Assembly: GCF_905475395.1 (NCBI RefSeq)
Contig: NC_058341.1
Location: forward strand, 64,983,501 to 65,047,500
Reading direction: 5' to 3'
DNA: 64,000 bases
Source of the DNA: Chrysoperla carnea
Lineage: Eukaryota; Arthropoda; Insecta; Neuroptera; Chrysopidae
Shown here: one piece after another, positions 22,891 to 41,636 of the stretch
How positions within the stretch are numbered: position 1 is the first letter of the stretch
Layout: every line of letters begins with the position of its first letter
The notes under the pieces: model-generated
Database searches by the model: none
The model's input: only the letters and a program-made list of their open reading frames with translations
Told to the model about the DNA's origin: nothing
Translations under genes and position numbers: made by a program

Positions 22891-23249
22891 TTTCCCCACT
22901 TTCGACACTTTTTTCCGGCTTATTCATTGTATTATTCGCGGGAAAGGTGTTACAATTCATTACAAGACGGACAGTTGAGTTTATGTTGTATTTTTTAGAA
23001 TCTAAAAAAACAAATCATGAGAGTAACCGAGTAATACCACTAGCGCCTTTTTTTGTAGTAAACAATTTACTTAATCTAGATTTCACACTAAAAACGTTTT
23101 ACGCCATTGGCGTAAAGAGGATTGCGATTAGATTCTACGCGCATGAATTTATATTAACGTATTTCGATACCGCAAAAATGAAAATGATACAAAACATTTG
23201 AAATTTTATTGATCAATTTATATGATTATAATTTTTAAAAAACACTTCC

Positions 23250-23660
23250 AAAAAAAAATTTGTTCCGGTTTTTTTTGTCTTAATAGTTAGTTAAAGTCCA
23301 AAAAATGTCGTCTAAGCTATCGAAACCGTTTTTTAATCGTTCATTAATTAAAAATTTAATGTTAAAGCTCAATTTTTGCAAGGTAATATAAACATATTTT
23401 ATGAATGGTTTTGAATCCAAAGAGTTTATATACATAGAGAACGCGAGGGATCTGCTGACCTGTAAGTGGACGCGTAATGATGAATGAAAGAAAAGACTGC
23501 CAGTGAGTTCCCCTGTGTCCTTGCCATAGTAATATGTCATAATCATATGATGCATACAGATTTTGTGTCTGCTATTATATTTGTTTTGCACAAAGAGGTT
23601 ATATACAGTTTTGTATTTTTTTTTCTGAAAAATGAAAAAGTGTTTCATATACAGATTTTC
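23250..23660 (+). repeat. Repeat family R3, copy 1
   Basis: About 400 bases repeated at 28190-28600 in the same orientation: AGTTAGTTAAAGTCCAAAAA, CTAAGCTATCGAAACCG, GATCTGCTGACCTGTAAGTG, GACTGCCAGTGAGTTCC and CATATGATGCAT. Both copies keep an open minus-strand frame over the shared part (HHMIMTY, GSLF-HSSLRVHLQVSRSL). The conserved frame may be chance or a remnant of coding. Confidence 0.75.
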
Positions 23661-23784
23661 ATTTTTTATGCCTAATAAAATAGTTTCCCCATACCAAATT
23701 TTATTAAAACCGAGTATTCAAATGAATAAAAATTTCTTTTTAAACGAGCAACTTTGTAATGAAAAAAGTACACCATAATAAGCT

Positions 23785-24525
23785 GGAAAAGTGGTGGAGC
23801 AGGTCCGATTTTAAAAATTCTTGTTTGTACATGTTTATTAGACCTTCAGAAACATTCAGCCGTACAAACCTTTGCATTAATATGAAAAATGAGAAAATTA
23901 AGGTAGTTTTCTCGCTCCTCAAAGCCTTCCAAATAGTTTCAGTGAATAGAAATTTTAAAAAATCAAAATTTTACCTTGGAAATCGTCTCCCGAGGGTTTC
24001 CGAGGTCGCTGATCATGAATTCGAGGCTAAAAAGCAACTGGGTAAGAATATCCGAAAACCGCCAAGAGACAATTTCCGAGATGAAATTTAGATTTTTTTA
24101 TCAATGTCACTTCTAGGGGTGGTTTTAATAAGGTGGAGACTATCTTCAGTTACTTTTTACCTCGGATTCGTAATCAAAGATTCCAAAAACCCCCGAAAGG
24201 ATATTCGAGGAGAAATTTTTAATTAAACATTTTTTTATGCCTATCACTTCTAGGGGTGATTATCATGGGCATGCAACCACATTCAGTTACTTTTTAACCT
24301 CGAATTTGTGATCAGCGACCTCGTGAGACGATTTCCGAAGTGAAATTCAGATTTAAAAATTTTTTTCTACGGTGTTACTATTTAGAGTTTTTTTGGGGGA
24401 GGGAAAAATACCCGAATTTTCTCATTTTTCATATTAATGCGAAGGTTTGTGCGACTGAATTTTTTTTAAAGTCTAAGGAACACGTACAAACAATAATTTT
24501 TGAAAGCTGTTCACCACATTTAATG
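23785..24525. repeat. Foldback element, about 0.74 kb
   Basis: The arms of about 200 bases pair CATTAATATGAAAAATGAG (23876) with CTCATTTTTCATATTAATG (24423), and CCTCGGATTCGTAATCA-type stretches mirror each other around the middle. It is immediately downstream of the Cdk8 stop codon. Confidence 0.65.
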
Positions 24526-24679
24526 GTATTTTCCGGCTTATTTACTGCATTATTAGCTAACTAAGCTTATTTTGAACTGAAATTTATGTGGTAGAACGTT
24601 GTAAAGAACTTTTAAGAACATCCTGCAGTGCGTTTAGAAATAGGCACATTATGCTCTGATTGTGGTTTTTAAAATTAAT

Positions 24680-32909
<8,230 letters not shown>

Positions 32910-33563
32910 TATTTAATATAACAACAAAATATAAAATATTTATTTGGTTTTGTTAATTTTCCCTATATCATTTTCTTTTAATAACCAAAATAAATAATAT
33001 TGTGACTTGAGTAAGTTTTTAACGCTTAATGTGAGAATACCGAATACTACCTTAAAAACTTTATTAACTATCGTTTTTAAATTTAATGTTGCAAAAAATA
33101 GCTAAAATTACAAATGAAAATGTTTGTTTTGAAAACAGTTTTTGACGTATTTGACAACGTTCTAAAATCATTGGATACTATCGCCACGTAGCGTACATAT
33201 TTTGAACTAATGATTTAAAAATCACCTCGCTAATCACAGACGTATTTAATTACCGCTAGAAATATAGACTTCTAAAACAAGATTCCAAAATTGTAGCACA
33301 AAATATATTATCACTTTTCGGAAATCAATAAAATAACCTTACACCGAAACATAAGACTTTTGACACGGTGGATATTCGCTGTAGTTTTGATATTGTGTAT
33401 TTAAAGACTTATTGGTCAATTTTCAAATCGCGGCAACTCTCGGGAATCCATAACTTCATCTACTTGTACTCATAAACAGCTAACTTCGCAGATACTACTC
33501 CTTGATGACAGCGCGGCTGGTGGCTGAAAAATGAACTATAAATTCTACAAATTTTCAGGGACA
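32910..33563. promoter_or_regulatory. Upstream region of Cdk8
   Basis: Sequence upstream of the Cdk8 start and so the presumed promoter and 5' leader. No TATA box or initiator stands out; it is AT-rich up to about 33.2 kb and then mixed (ATCGCCACGTAGCG near 33180). Placement is inferred from gene orientation only. Confidence 0.35.
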
Positions 33564-34030
33564 GGTGCGCTCAGGGTTGCCAGATGGGGCGATTTATCGC
33601 GAATTGGGCGATTTTTTTCATGGATACGCTCCTTTTTTTGAGTTTGGGCGACAAGTCGCAAATTAGGCACTTTTCATTCCTCAGTACAGGTACCTACCGA
33701 TTGCATGAAAATCTGCTGTACTCTGTATTTTTTAGTATGAAAAGTAATAAATTTCACTTATTTAAATAAAGATATATATCAAATTCATATTCTTGAGTTT
33801 TCCATTGACTCTGAAATTATTATATTATAAAAGAGTATACAAAAATTTATTTTAGTTCTTCTCAGCATTTTATTTAGAAAAAATCAATTTCAAATTACCT
33901 GGTAAATTCAAGTTTGTTATGTCTAAGGTATTTTCAAACTTTTATTGGGCGACTGTTCAGAATATTTTGCGACTTTCGATCACAGATGGGGCGACTTGAA
34001 TGAAAACTTTCTGGCAACCCTGGGTGCCCT
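33564..34030. mobile_element. Non-autonomous hAT element, 8-bp target duplication
   Basis: The body is 33572-34022. TIRs are CAGGGTTGCCAGA and TCTGGCAACCCTG. The flanks GGTGCGCT (33564-33571) and GGTGCCCT (34023-34030) are an 8-bp duplication with one change. Subterminal GGGGCGA/GGGCGA motifs recur. No transposase. Confidence 0.88.
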
Positions 34031-34377
34031 AATGCTTTAGTACCTTCCTCCTTCTTTATAACCTTCATGGAACTGATATTCAGACTTATTAACAGTTTCG
34101 TTTTTCCACAAGGGCGTGCACTTTAGACCAAAAATACCTTTTATAAACTAGTTTTTTTATATCACTAACCGTTAAAAATAAATATGAATATATGTAATTC
34201 TTTTTAGAGTGTTTTTTTCGTTTTAATTTTTTTAACTAAAATATAAAAATTCTTAAACGCAATAGTTTTTTCTAAGCAGAATAAAAACATTTTATTTCTT
34301 ATTTGCAATAAGATAAATTTCAATTTTTCGCCCAAATTTTCTAGATCAGTTTTTATATTATATATATAGATAGTGGA

Positions 34378-34638
34378 GTTACTTTCTCCACAAACACTTT
34401 CTTCGCTGGCTTAACGATTTCTTCTTCAACAATAAAATTATTACTACCCTGGTGGAAAAAATATTTGAAGAAAGAATAAGAAATTCTGAAAAAGTCTTAG
34501 GAACTTTGAATTTCTCAACGTTTTCGGACTAGTCTAATTCAGAGTTGTTCAGAGCTCTTAATACTTTTTTAAAGTTTCTAAGACTTTTTCAGAGTTTCCT
34601 AAGACTTATTAAGACTTTTTCACCAGGGTATCAATCAT
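34378..34638 (-). pseudogene. Truncated FAR 5' fragment, interrupted by a MITE
   Basis: Reading on the minus strand and skipping the MITE, it opens with ATG and encodes NNFIVEEEIVKPAKKVFVEK, against NNYIVEDNILKPTKKVFVDK in the FAR at 2.4 kb. Homology stops after about 30 codons, before the NAD-binding motif, and no later FAR exon follows. It is a dead duplicate. It retains the putative FAR promoter region upstream. Confidence 0.8.
34447..34628. mobile_element. MITE family 1, copy 1 (TA target duplication)
   Basis: 182 bases with inverted ends CCCTGGTGGAAAAA and TTTTTCACCAGGG, flanked by TA on each side. The uninterrupted parent site is visible in FAR exon 1 at about 2425, confirming insertion. 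TA duplication fits the Tc1/mariner group. Confidence 0.88.
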
Positions 34639-35588
34639 TTTGGAACACCCCGAACAAAGAACAATACAAAGAATGCTGAAATATTAATATATTTATCTGA
34701 TATAAATTATAATTGTATTTAATTTCAATAGATTTTTTTGTTATATTTTCCCCGGAAATATAGACTTATGCGCTGTATTGAGTCCATGGTGAGGGTTTGG
34801 GGTGTTATGGGGTATGTTCACTAAGTAGTTTCGATGTTGTACTGCTTAGGATGTTATACTGCTTATGATTTCAATTTAATTTAATCTCTACAGTGCTTTT
34901 AATTCAACCAGAGGGTTATAAATTGGCATATAAATTTCGTTAGCATCAAGGAAGTGCTTTTTAGTAGTGTCTACTTTCATTCTTTCAAGACACCTTCCCT
35001 GTTTTTCCTCTCTAAACATCAAAGATTATCGCGCAGTTTTGAGGTTTGTGTGTTTCCCCAGTCTCTTTAAATTAAAGTCAAGAAAAATCTGTGTATAGGC
35101 TGAGATAGTATAAAAGAAGTGCCTCTTACGGGTGTAAACTTACCAACCATTCTCTCTCCATTTTTTACATGGAAAAACATGGATTTTCGAGTGTTTTAAG
35201 ACATTGTGAATTTCCAAAGATCCCTCAAATTGACGTACAAGCTTGGAAATTCAAGAGTTGGGTAATGTTTAGGAAGAGCTCCTATTGGTGGTAATTCTAC
35301 GGCCTCTTTTCCAGCCATTTTATGGGCGCCTCTCTTTTCCAACCAATGTTTCATGTGTTCAAAAACACGAAAGACAAAAATTACATTTCAATAGGAGTCA
35401 TTAAATAATTAAATAATGAAGGGAAAATATGACTTAAATGATGGAGCTCAGCCACTCACGGGTTTTTTGTAATATTTAAGAATAATTTTATAGAACTTGA
35501 TGCAATTTTCAATGTATTGATACCAAATATGAGGTGACCCAAGACCAATAGTGTTAAAAAAATTACAAAAAAACCTTTTGAGGATATA

Positions 35589-36097
35589 CTGTCTGTCTGT
35601 TCTTTGCTCGTATATCGCTCTTGAACGGCCGCTCCAATTCGATTAAACTTATTACGAGAATTCTTGGAAATGTGAGGACTAACAAATGCTTTACTTTATT
35701 TTGTTTTTGAAAATACTACTTACATTTAAAAACTTGCTATAAGCTTGCTATTAAGCCATATCTAAAACCTAAAAAATCTGTTTGTTGCATAGTTTTGAAT
35801 GTTTAATCAATCATTCCTTATATTTATTTCAAAAATTTATTACTTTCCTGGTGGAAAAAATATTTGAAAAAATAATAAGTCTTAATAAGTCTTAGGAAAC
35901 TCTGAAAATGTCTTAGAAACTTTAAAAAAGTATTAAGAACTCTGAATAACTCTGAATTAGACTAGTCCGAAAACGTTGAGAAATTCAAAGTTCCTAAGAC
36001 TTTTTCAGAATTTCTTATTCTTTCTTCAAATATTTTTTCCACCAGGGTTTTGAAAGAAAATTAAATACGTCCAGTGAAGCGGGCGAGTCACGACTAG
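35589..36097 (+). mobile_element. Non-autonomous Helitron, copy 2
   Basis: It starts ACTGTCTGTCTGTTC and ends GCGGGCGAGTCACGACTAGT. It lacks the family 2 MITE present in copy 1 but carries a family 1 MITE at 35846-36047. Confidence 0.6.
35846..36047. mobile_element. MITE family 1, copy 2 (opposite orientation)
   Basis: Reverse complement of the 34447 element, with nearly the same sequence over the 150 bases containing CAACGTTTTCGGACTAG. It has an extra TATTTGAA-type segment at its left end. Related degenerate pieces occur at 10745-10870 and 55970-56110. Confidence 0.85.
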
Positions 36098-36287
36098 TTA
36101 TTAAATAATTTAAAGGACTACAATAGTTTAATAAAATGCAAATCATTTAAAACCTTATTTTTTCACACATTGTGTATTTTTTTTACCACGTCTCAAACTA
36201 AAATTTTAAGTTCGATCGATTTAATATTAAAGAAACACCCTGAATAAAATTAATAATTTAAGCGACCCGAGTTATATCAAACGCAAT

Positions 36288-36595
36288 GCGATCATTACGC
36301 AATAATCATACACCGCAACCTAATCATCAAACGCAATAATCATACACCGCAACCTAAAGGCCTGTGGCAGTGTTTTCGATACTAACATGATGATATGAAA
36401 CCAGGTTTTTAAAGCCGGTTTTCCACTAAACGGGCAAACAAAAACAAAACAGAAACTCGTGCCGAGAAAAAGAAAACTGCAACTTCTTACAAACTTTTTG
36501 AAGACTGGCAATGTAATGGCCATTATAGTTTCAGTTTCATTTTTGTTTTTCAACAAAAACTCTAAACTGTCCGCTTAGTGGAAAATCAGCATTAC
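36288..36595. repeat. Short tandem duplication and hairpin
   Basis: CGCAATAATCATACACCGCA followed by ACCTAA occurs twice at 36297-36356. Then AGCCGGTTTTCCACTAAACG (36411) pairs with GTCCGCTTAGTGGAAAATC (36568), a hairpin enclosing about 140 bases. No gene. Confidence 0.55.
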
Positions 36596-36599
36596 GAAA

Positions 36600-37630
36600 C
36601 AACAAGTGTCTATCAGGAAATTAAGAAACTATTGAAATCTGTTTAGTAAAAAAGACGTTCTATGTTTCAAATACCGGGTGTACCGATTATGTATGTTTTA
36701 CAGCATAGATATAACCAGGTGCTTATCGTGCTCCTAAAAATAAAATAATTTATTTAAAAAACTTTCTAGTTTTTATTACTTACCTTTTTGCCATTTCTGT
36801 TACTAAGATTATTTGATTGGAGTTACGTTGAAAAATATTTTACACATTCTATTTTATGTAGATAATAGTACTATGATTCTCTTTGCCTATCATTTAACGG
36901 ATTGATAAAAGTTTGAATCACGATTCGAGTATCGAATTTATGGAAATTGACTTTTTCTGGGTGGACCTTCGCAGTATTCCGTTTTTTTTCCTTAAAAAGA
37001 CATCTTGTTGATGCTTAAGTTCTTCTAACATTGAAAAAATTATCTGGAAGTAAAATTATTCCTAAGAGACCTTGAGGACTCCTTTCTAATTTGACTTTAC
37101 AATAGTTATCCCACTAAGGTTTCGGAGAGAAACGTTTTTTGGGAGTTTGGAATGTCTAGATCCCCAGCATACAGCAATATGTGAAAATTGGAATACCAGT
37201 TTTATGCATAAGCATCCCGTGCACACATTTAAAGTTCTTAGAAAATTGTCTTAACTTTTTTCATCCTTTCAATCCTTGACACAAAGCGGTGGATGGTGAT
37301 AAAAAATTCGCCGCTTATTAAAAAACTACAAGCTTTTTTTTCGGAAATACAGATTTTTTTACTTTTATTAAGAATGTAAGTAAAATAAAAAAAAAAATTT
37401 TACTGGTTTTTCATTTTAATTATCTCAATTAAATTATAAAATAATGTGACAAATGTGACCATCTGTGACAATGGAGGGAGGGGGGGTTGCTAAAAATCGT
37501 AAAATTGGTGTGACTTGGTGTAATTTATGGATAGCCAGCCCTTAATGGTTCAAGTGGCCACTACAAAACTTGGTCCATATGCACTTACTTGGTCCATATA
37601 TTTTAGTGATCAAACCTATGCCAAATTGTA
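36600..37630. other. Intergenic, no gene seen
   Basis: Plain AT-rich sequence with a G-rich run at about 37473-37488. No reliable exon. Confidence 0.45.
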
Positions 37631-37637
37631 GAATTCA

Positions 37638-38361
37638 AAATTTATAAAAATGACATAAATTTATTGAGTAACTTTTCCGTAAAGAAGCATTAAAGTATTA
37701 CATTAGCAACTTTTCGGTGACTTCATACCTACACGCACCTGTATAGGAGAACAAAAGATAATCGTTAACCCCCTACTACCTCCCCCCTCCCCTCTAATGT
37801 TATGACGTTATAATTTTTTCACAACTTTTTTTAAACATCAAAATTTAAATTTTAACAATCAAAGTATTCTTCAGATAAAAGTCAAGCACCTACTTAACAA
37901 AGGCATAATTTTTTTTTACTAAAGTACGAAAATTATTGGTTTAAATTTCTTGTGTAAGTATCTTCTTAGTACTTCGCAAGTTTTCGGAATAGAAAAACGA
38001 ATCCAAAAATAAAAACTTGCGAAGTAAAATATAAAATAAATACATACTAAGGAGAAACTTACACAATAAATTTAAACCAATAATTTTCGTACTTAAGTAA
38101 AAAAAAATTAGGCCTTTGTTAAGTAGGTGCTTGACTTTTATCTGAAGAATACTTTGATTGTTTAAAAAAAGTTGTGAAAAAATTATAACGTCAGAACATT
38201 AGAGGGGAGGAGGGAGGTAGTAGGGGGTTAACGATTATCTTTTGTTCTCCTATACAGGTGCGTGTAGGTATGAAGTCACCGAAAAGTTGCTAATGTAATA
38301 CTTTAATGCTTCTTTACGGAAAAGTTACTCAATAAATTTATGTCATTTTTATAAATTTTTT
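37638..38361. repeat. Large near-perfect palindrome (foldback element)
   Basis: Two arms of about 330-345 bases are almost identical when inverted, differing by a handful of bases, one 20-base indel near 37840, and the turn at about 37985-38020. Landmarks: TTTATAAAAATGACATAAA at the outer ends, CGTTAACCCCCTACTACCTC inside. It is non-coding. Confidence 0.92.
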
Positions 38362-38689
38362 TCGAAGAATTTTTTCTCTACGAGATTTCACAACTTTTTT
38401 GGGCTGACGTAATTGAGTTTATTGGGATTCTGTGACATCTACGCCATTTTACACATTTATGTTTTTGGTGGGATTATTTATTATTGAACATAACAATAGC
38501 ATTGTTTTTAAGAAAATAAAATTCGTTGTTAGCAACGGTTAGTTGTGACCGCTACAAGAGATATGATCAAAATGGTTTAAAACTTCTTGTACGAATATAT
38601 TTATACTTTTTTTAAATTTAAGAACAAAAATAGTATGCTTTTGCATTAACGAAAAAAACAGGACTGATTATTTACTTTCTCGAGGGAAA

Positions 38690-38955
38690 ATGATTGTTTT
38701 TTCGAAAAAATGTTTCAAGCAAAAGTTGCTTATTTTTATGTAAGGAACATTTTTTACATTTAAATTTTTGTTCTATCTCTTACCGTTTTTCCGCAAATTG
38801 CAATTTAATATTATACTTTATTTGCTCTTCACGGGAAAACAATTACCTTTACAAAAAAATTTTACATACAGAATTGTTTAACTTTATGCAAGGAACATTT
38901 CTTACATTTAAACTTTTGTTCTATCTCTTACAGTTTTTGCTATAAAGGCAAATTA
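38690..38955 (+). repeat. Repeat family A, two partial tandem units
   Basis: The middle segment of family A (AAAAATGTTTCAAGCAAAAG to TTTTTGTTCTATCTCTTACC) is present twice in a row, with a degenerate CACGGGAAAACAATTACC stretch between. The outer landmarks are missing. Confidence 0.6.
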
Positions 38956-38959
38956 AAAT

Positions 38960-39608
38960 TTTCCTAATTAATGTGACAAAATCATTTTAATCTGTTTTCT
39001 ACATGGTACTTTGAATTTGATAGGGTCTTATTGTTTTGAAATATTTTATTTAATTTTTATAATATTTTAAGTTGGAAATATTGAAATACAGAATTAATTT
39101 TTAATTATTTATTTAATATTTATTCAAATTGAATCAAAATTTAATCAAAATTATATAAATAACAAATTTTTAAGCGTATTTTAGTTTTCCCAAACAAAGT
39201 GTATAGGAAAAAAAACTAGCCATCTGATTGGTTCATATTTTAACATTGATTTTTAAATGGGGTAAAAATGCACCTTTAATTAGCGAAATTTCCCATTTCC
39301 CGTTAAAAATTTTGATATTTGGTATTTTTTCTGGGGTATGATTTTTCTCTAATTTATTTTAACGAAAACCGCATCTTTATACCATTTCTCAGTTTTGCTG
39401 TGAATTTATATCAGTCAGTCACAAAATTTCGGGTCGTGGCCGTTTTTTGACGCGTTATTGCTCGGAAACGATGAGAGCTGTGAACGTGAAATTTGATTTA
39501 CGGCGTCCCAGAGTATATATCTACTTAAGTTGAAAATTTCAACATTATAGCTCAAGTAGTTTCTGAGATATAATAAGGGTGTGAAAAAGGGCTATTTGAC
39601 GTCCTGTA
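38960..39608. other. Intergenic, no gene seen
   Basis: AT-rich up to 39.4 kb. 39420-39600 has the short-repeat phrasing typical of insect foldback flanks (GACGCGTTATTGCTCGG), but no partner was found in this window. Confidence 0.4.
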
Positions 39609-40646
39609 TATACTGGGTGTTCCAAACCACCCGTCCAGGCTGATTATTCTGAATAGTTTTTAAAAAAAATTGAAACGAAAAAACACGTATCAAATATTTT
39701 TTGAAACTCTATCTAACCATACCAAAAACACCCTCCACCCTCAAATCCTGTTAGGGGTAGGGGGTGTAACTTGAAAAAATCAAATGGAAACCCCTATTTT
39801 TTTCTGCAGATTTGAATTCTTCAGAAGAAAAGACAAACATTTTGTCTAAGAAATTTTTCCCGATTTTCGGTAGATCGCGCTACAATCGACAAAAATCGTT
39901 CTTTTAGATTTGGCATAAGAATTGCGCCGTTCAATGACAAAAATCAAAACGAAAAAGTAAAAATAAAAATAAAAACACAAACACACAGAACCAAAACAAA
40001 AACAAAACAAAAGCAACACAAAAGTTAGAAATTCAACGAAAATAAAAGAGAAGCGAAAATGTCGAATTGCGGTAATTGAGGTAAACCACTAGACAATTGG
40101 GAGGATGCTAAATAAAGCTCTTAGAAAGAATTAGATATGAATCATTTTAGATTTAATTTTTTTTCAGACTTTCCAAAATAAAAAAAAACATTTTTACAAA
40201 AATAATTTTTCTAAATCATAATAAAATATGAAAAACAAAAACAGAATAGTCTTTTCTTCAAAAAAACAAAAACAAAATTGAAAATAACTATTCTCGACTC
40301 AAAAAACTTTTCTCGCCTTCACTTGAACTGCAATTCTAATGCCAAATCTAAAAGAACGATTTTTGTCGATTGTAGCGTGATCTACCGAAAATCGGGAAAA
40401 ATTTCTTAGACAAAATGTTTGTCTTTTCTTCTGAAGAATCCAAATCTGCAGAAAAAAATAGGGGTTTCCATTTGATTTTTTCAAGTTACACCCCCTACCC
40501 CTAACAGGGGTTGAGGGTGGAGGGTGTTTTTGGTATGGTTAGATAGAGTTTCAAAAAATATTTGATGCGTGTTTTTTCGTTTCAATTTTTTTTGAAAACT
40601 ATTCAGAATAATCAGCCTGGACGGGTGGTTTGGAACACCCCGTATA
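39609..40646. repeat. Large foldback element with about 330-bp arms
   Basis: The ends TATACTGGGTGTTCCAAACC and GGTTTGGAACACCCCGTATA are inverted, and the arms match over about 330 bases with few changes (GCGCTACAATCGACAAAAAT with ATTTTTGTCGATTGTAGCG). The interior 39940-40310 is strikingly A-rich on the plus strand. It lies about 630 bases past the fatty acid synthase stop codon. Confidence 0.88.
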
Positions 40647-40751
40647 GTCACAGCAAAAGCATACACATTTCACATATACATCATCATACATTACACTTTC
40701 AATTTTCGATTTTCCATTTTAAACTAATCTACGCTTCGCACTGCTGTGCTA

Positions 40752-40934
40752 TAGGATAAATTAAATTGAATTGAATACCAAAATTAAATATTATGATATA
40801 TCTTTTTTTAAATTATTCAATGTAAGGTATAGCAGTGCTTTGTCTTATACTTAAGACTTACTTCGAATAATTTAGAAAAAAGTATATCATAATAGATATT
40901 TGATTTTGGAATTCAATTCAATTTAATTTATCCT
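40752..40934. repeat. Hairpin MITE
   Basis: GGATAAATTAAATTGAATTG is mirrored by CAATTCAATTTAATTTATCC. The arms are about 55-60 bases with a loop of about 60. Confidence 0.75.
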
Positions 40935-40959
40935 TTTTAGTTATAAACAATACATATAT

Positions 40960-41250
40960 TGTACAGAACATGTCATTAAAAGGGAGAGGGAAATAAAAGA
41001 AGGAGCTGGTATGAAATAAAAAGAATACACCAAAATATTTTTTTTTTTTAAGTAATAGACTGGACAATCATTAATTTTAAATAATTTTATCAAACTGGAA
41101 TAATTAAGGAAAAAGTTTAAGTCAGCCATAGCTGCATACCCTGCCCTTGGTTTCATTTCCCCTGTCCCTTTTAAAGACATATTCTGTACAATGTTTGTAT
41201 AATATGTCATTAAAAGGAATAGGAAAAATCAAAGGAAGGGTGATGCATGC
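40960..41250. repeat. Short dispersed repeats past the synthase stop codon
   Basis: Three related pieces: AATGTCATTAAAAGG-type units at about 40970 and 41203 in direct orientation and one inverted at about 41155 (CCTTTTAAAGACATATTCTG). This is the presumed 3' untranslated region of the synthase. No AATAAA is obvious right after the stop. Confidence 0.45.
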
Positions 41251-41279
41251 AGCTATGAATATCAACTACAACCCTACAC

Positions 41280-41636
41280 TTAAGAAAAGAATTCATTTAC
41301 TAAATTTGGTAATGATACATTTTCTAAAACAGTGTAATGATCTCCTTCTAGTACAGTTACAGGAATCTCTGATGATTCCTTATCCACCAAGGTCGATAAG
41401 TCATAATCTTTTGACGATTCACTAATCACTTGAACAGTGGGTCGAACTAACGCAATCGGAATATTTAATTTAATTTCTTCGGATATTTTGTAATTTAAAA
41501 TTGAATGAAATCGTGCCAATAAACCATTACAAACTATGCGAATATATTTCTCAGAATATAAAGATACAACTTCCGGTTTTTTGGATAACAATAGATCCAC
41601 TCGTGATTTCCAATCAGGCAGAGTTTCGAGTTCATT
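41280..41636 (-). CDS. FAS exon 13: thioesterase end and stop
   Basis: Residues 2256-2373. VTVLEGDHYTVLEN provides the catalytic His2355; the chain ends VNEFFS and TAA. This completes a Ser-Asp-His thioesterase. Confidence 0.95.
   Translation of the reverse strand, partial: NELETLPDWKSRVDLLLSKKPEVVSLYSEKYIRIVCNGLLARFHSILNYKISEEIKLNIPIALVRPTVQVISESSKDYDLSTLVDKESSEIPVTVLEGDHYTVLENVSLPNLVNEFFS

Larger units (their letters stand above)
34375..36250. repeat. Segmental duplication, copy 2 (from the FAR upstream region)
   Basis: Colinear with 2330-3480 and then 5570-6490; the parent's 3480-5570 part (with a family A repeat) is missing. It carries its own MITE insertions (34447-34628 and 35846-36047) and a Helitron copy (35589-36097). 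Similarity continues past the Helitron 3' end (AAAATGCAAATCATTTAAA, TTTTAAGTTCGATCGATTTA), which shows the block moved as a unit. Confidence 0.8.

Noticed and set aside
36776-36810. Minus-strand ATGGCAAAAAG followed by a perfect donor gtaagt, like the first exon of a ribosomal-protein gene
   Set aside because: Only four codons and no matching second exon could be found downstream on that strand; chance is likely.
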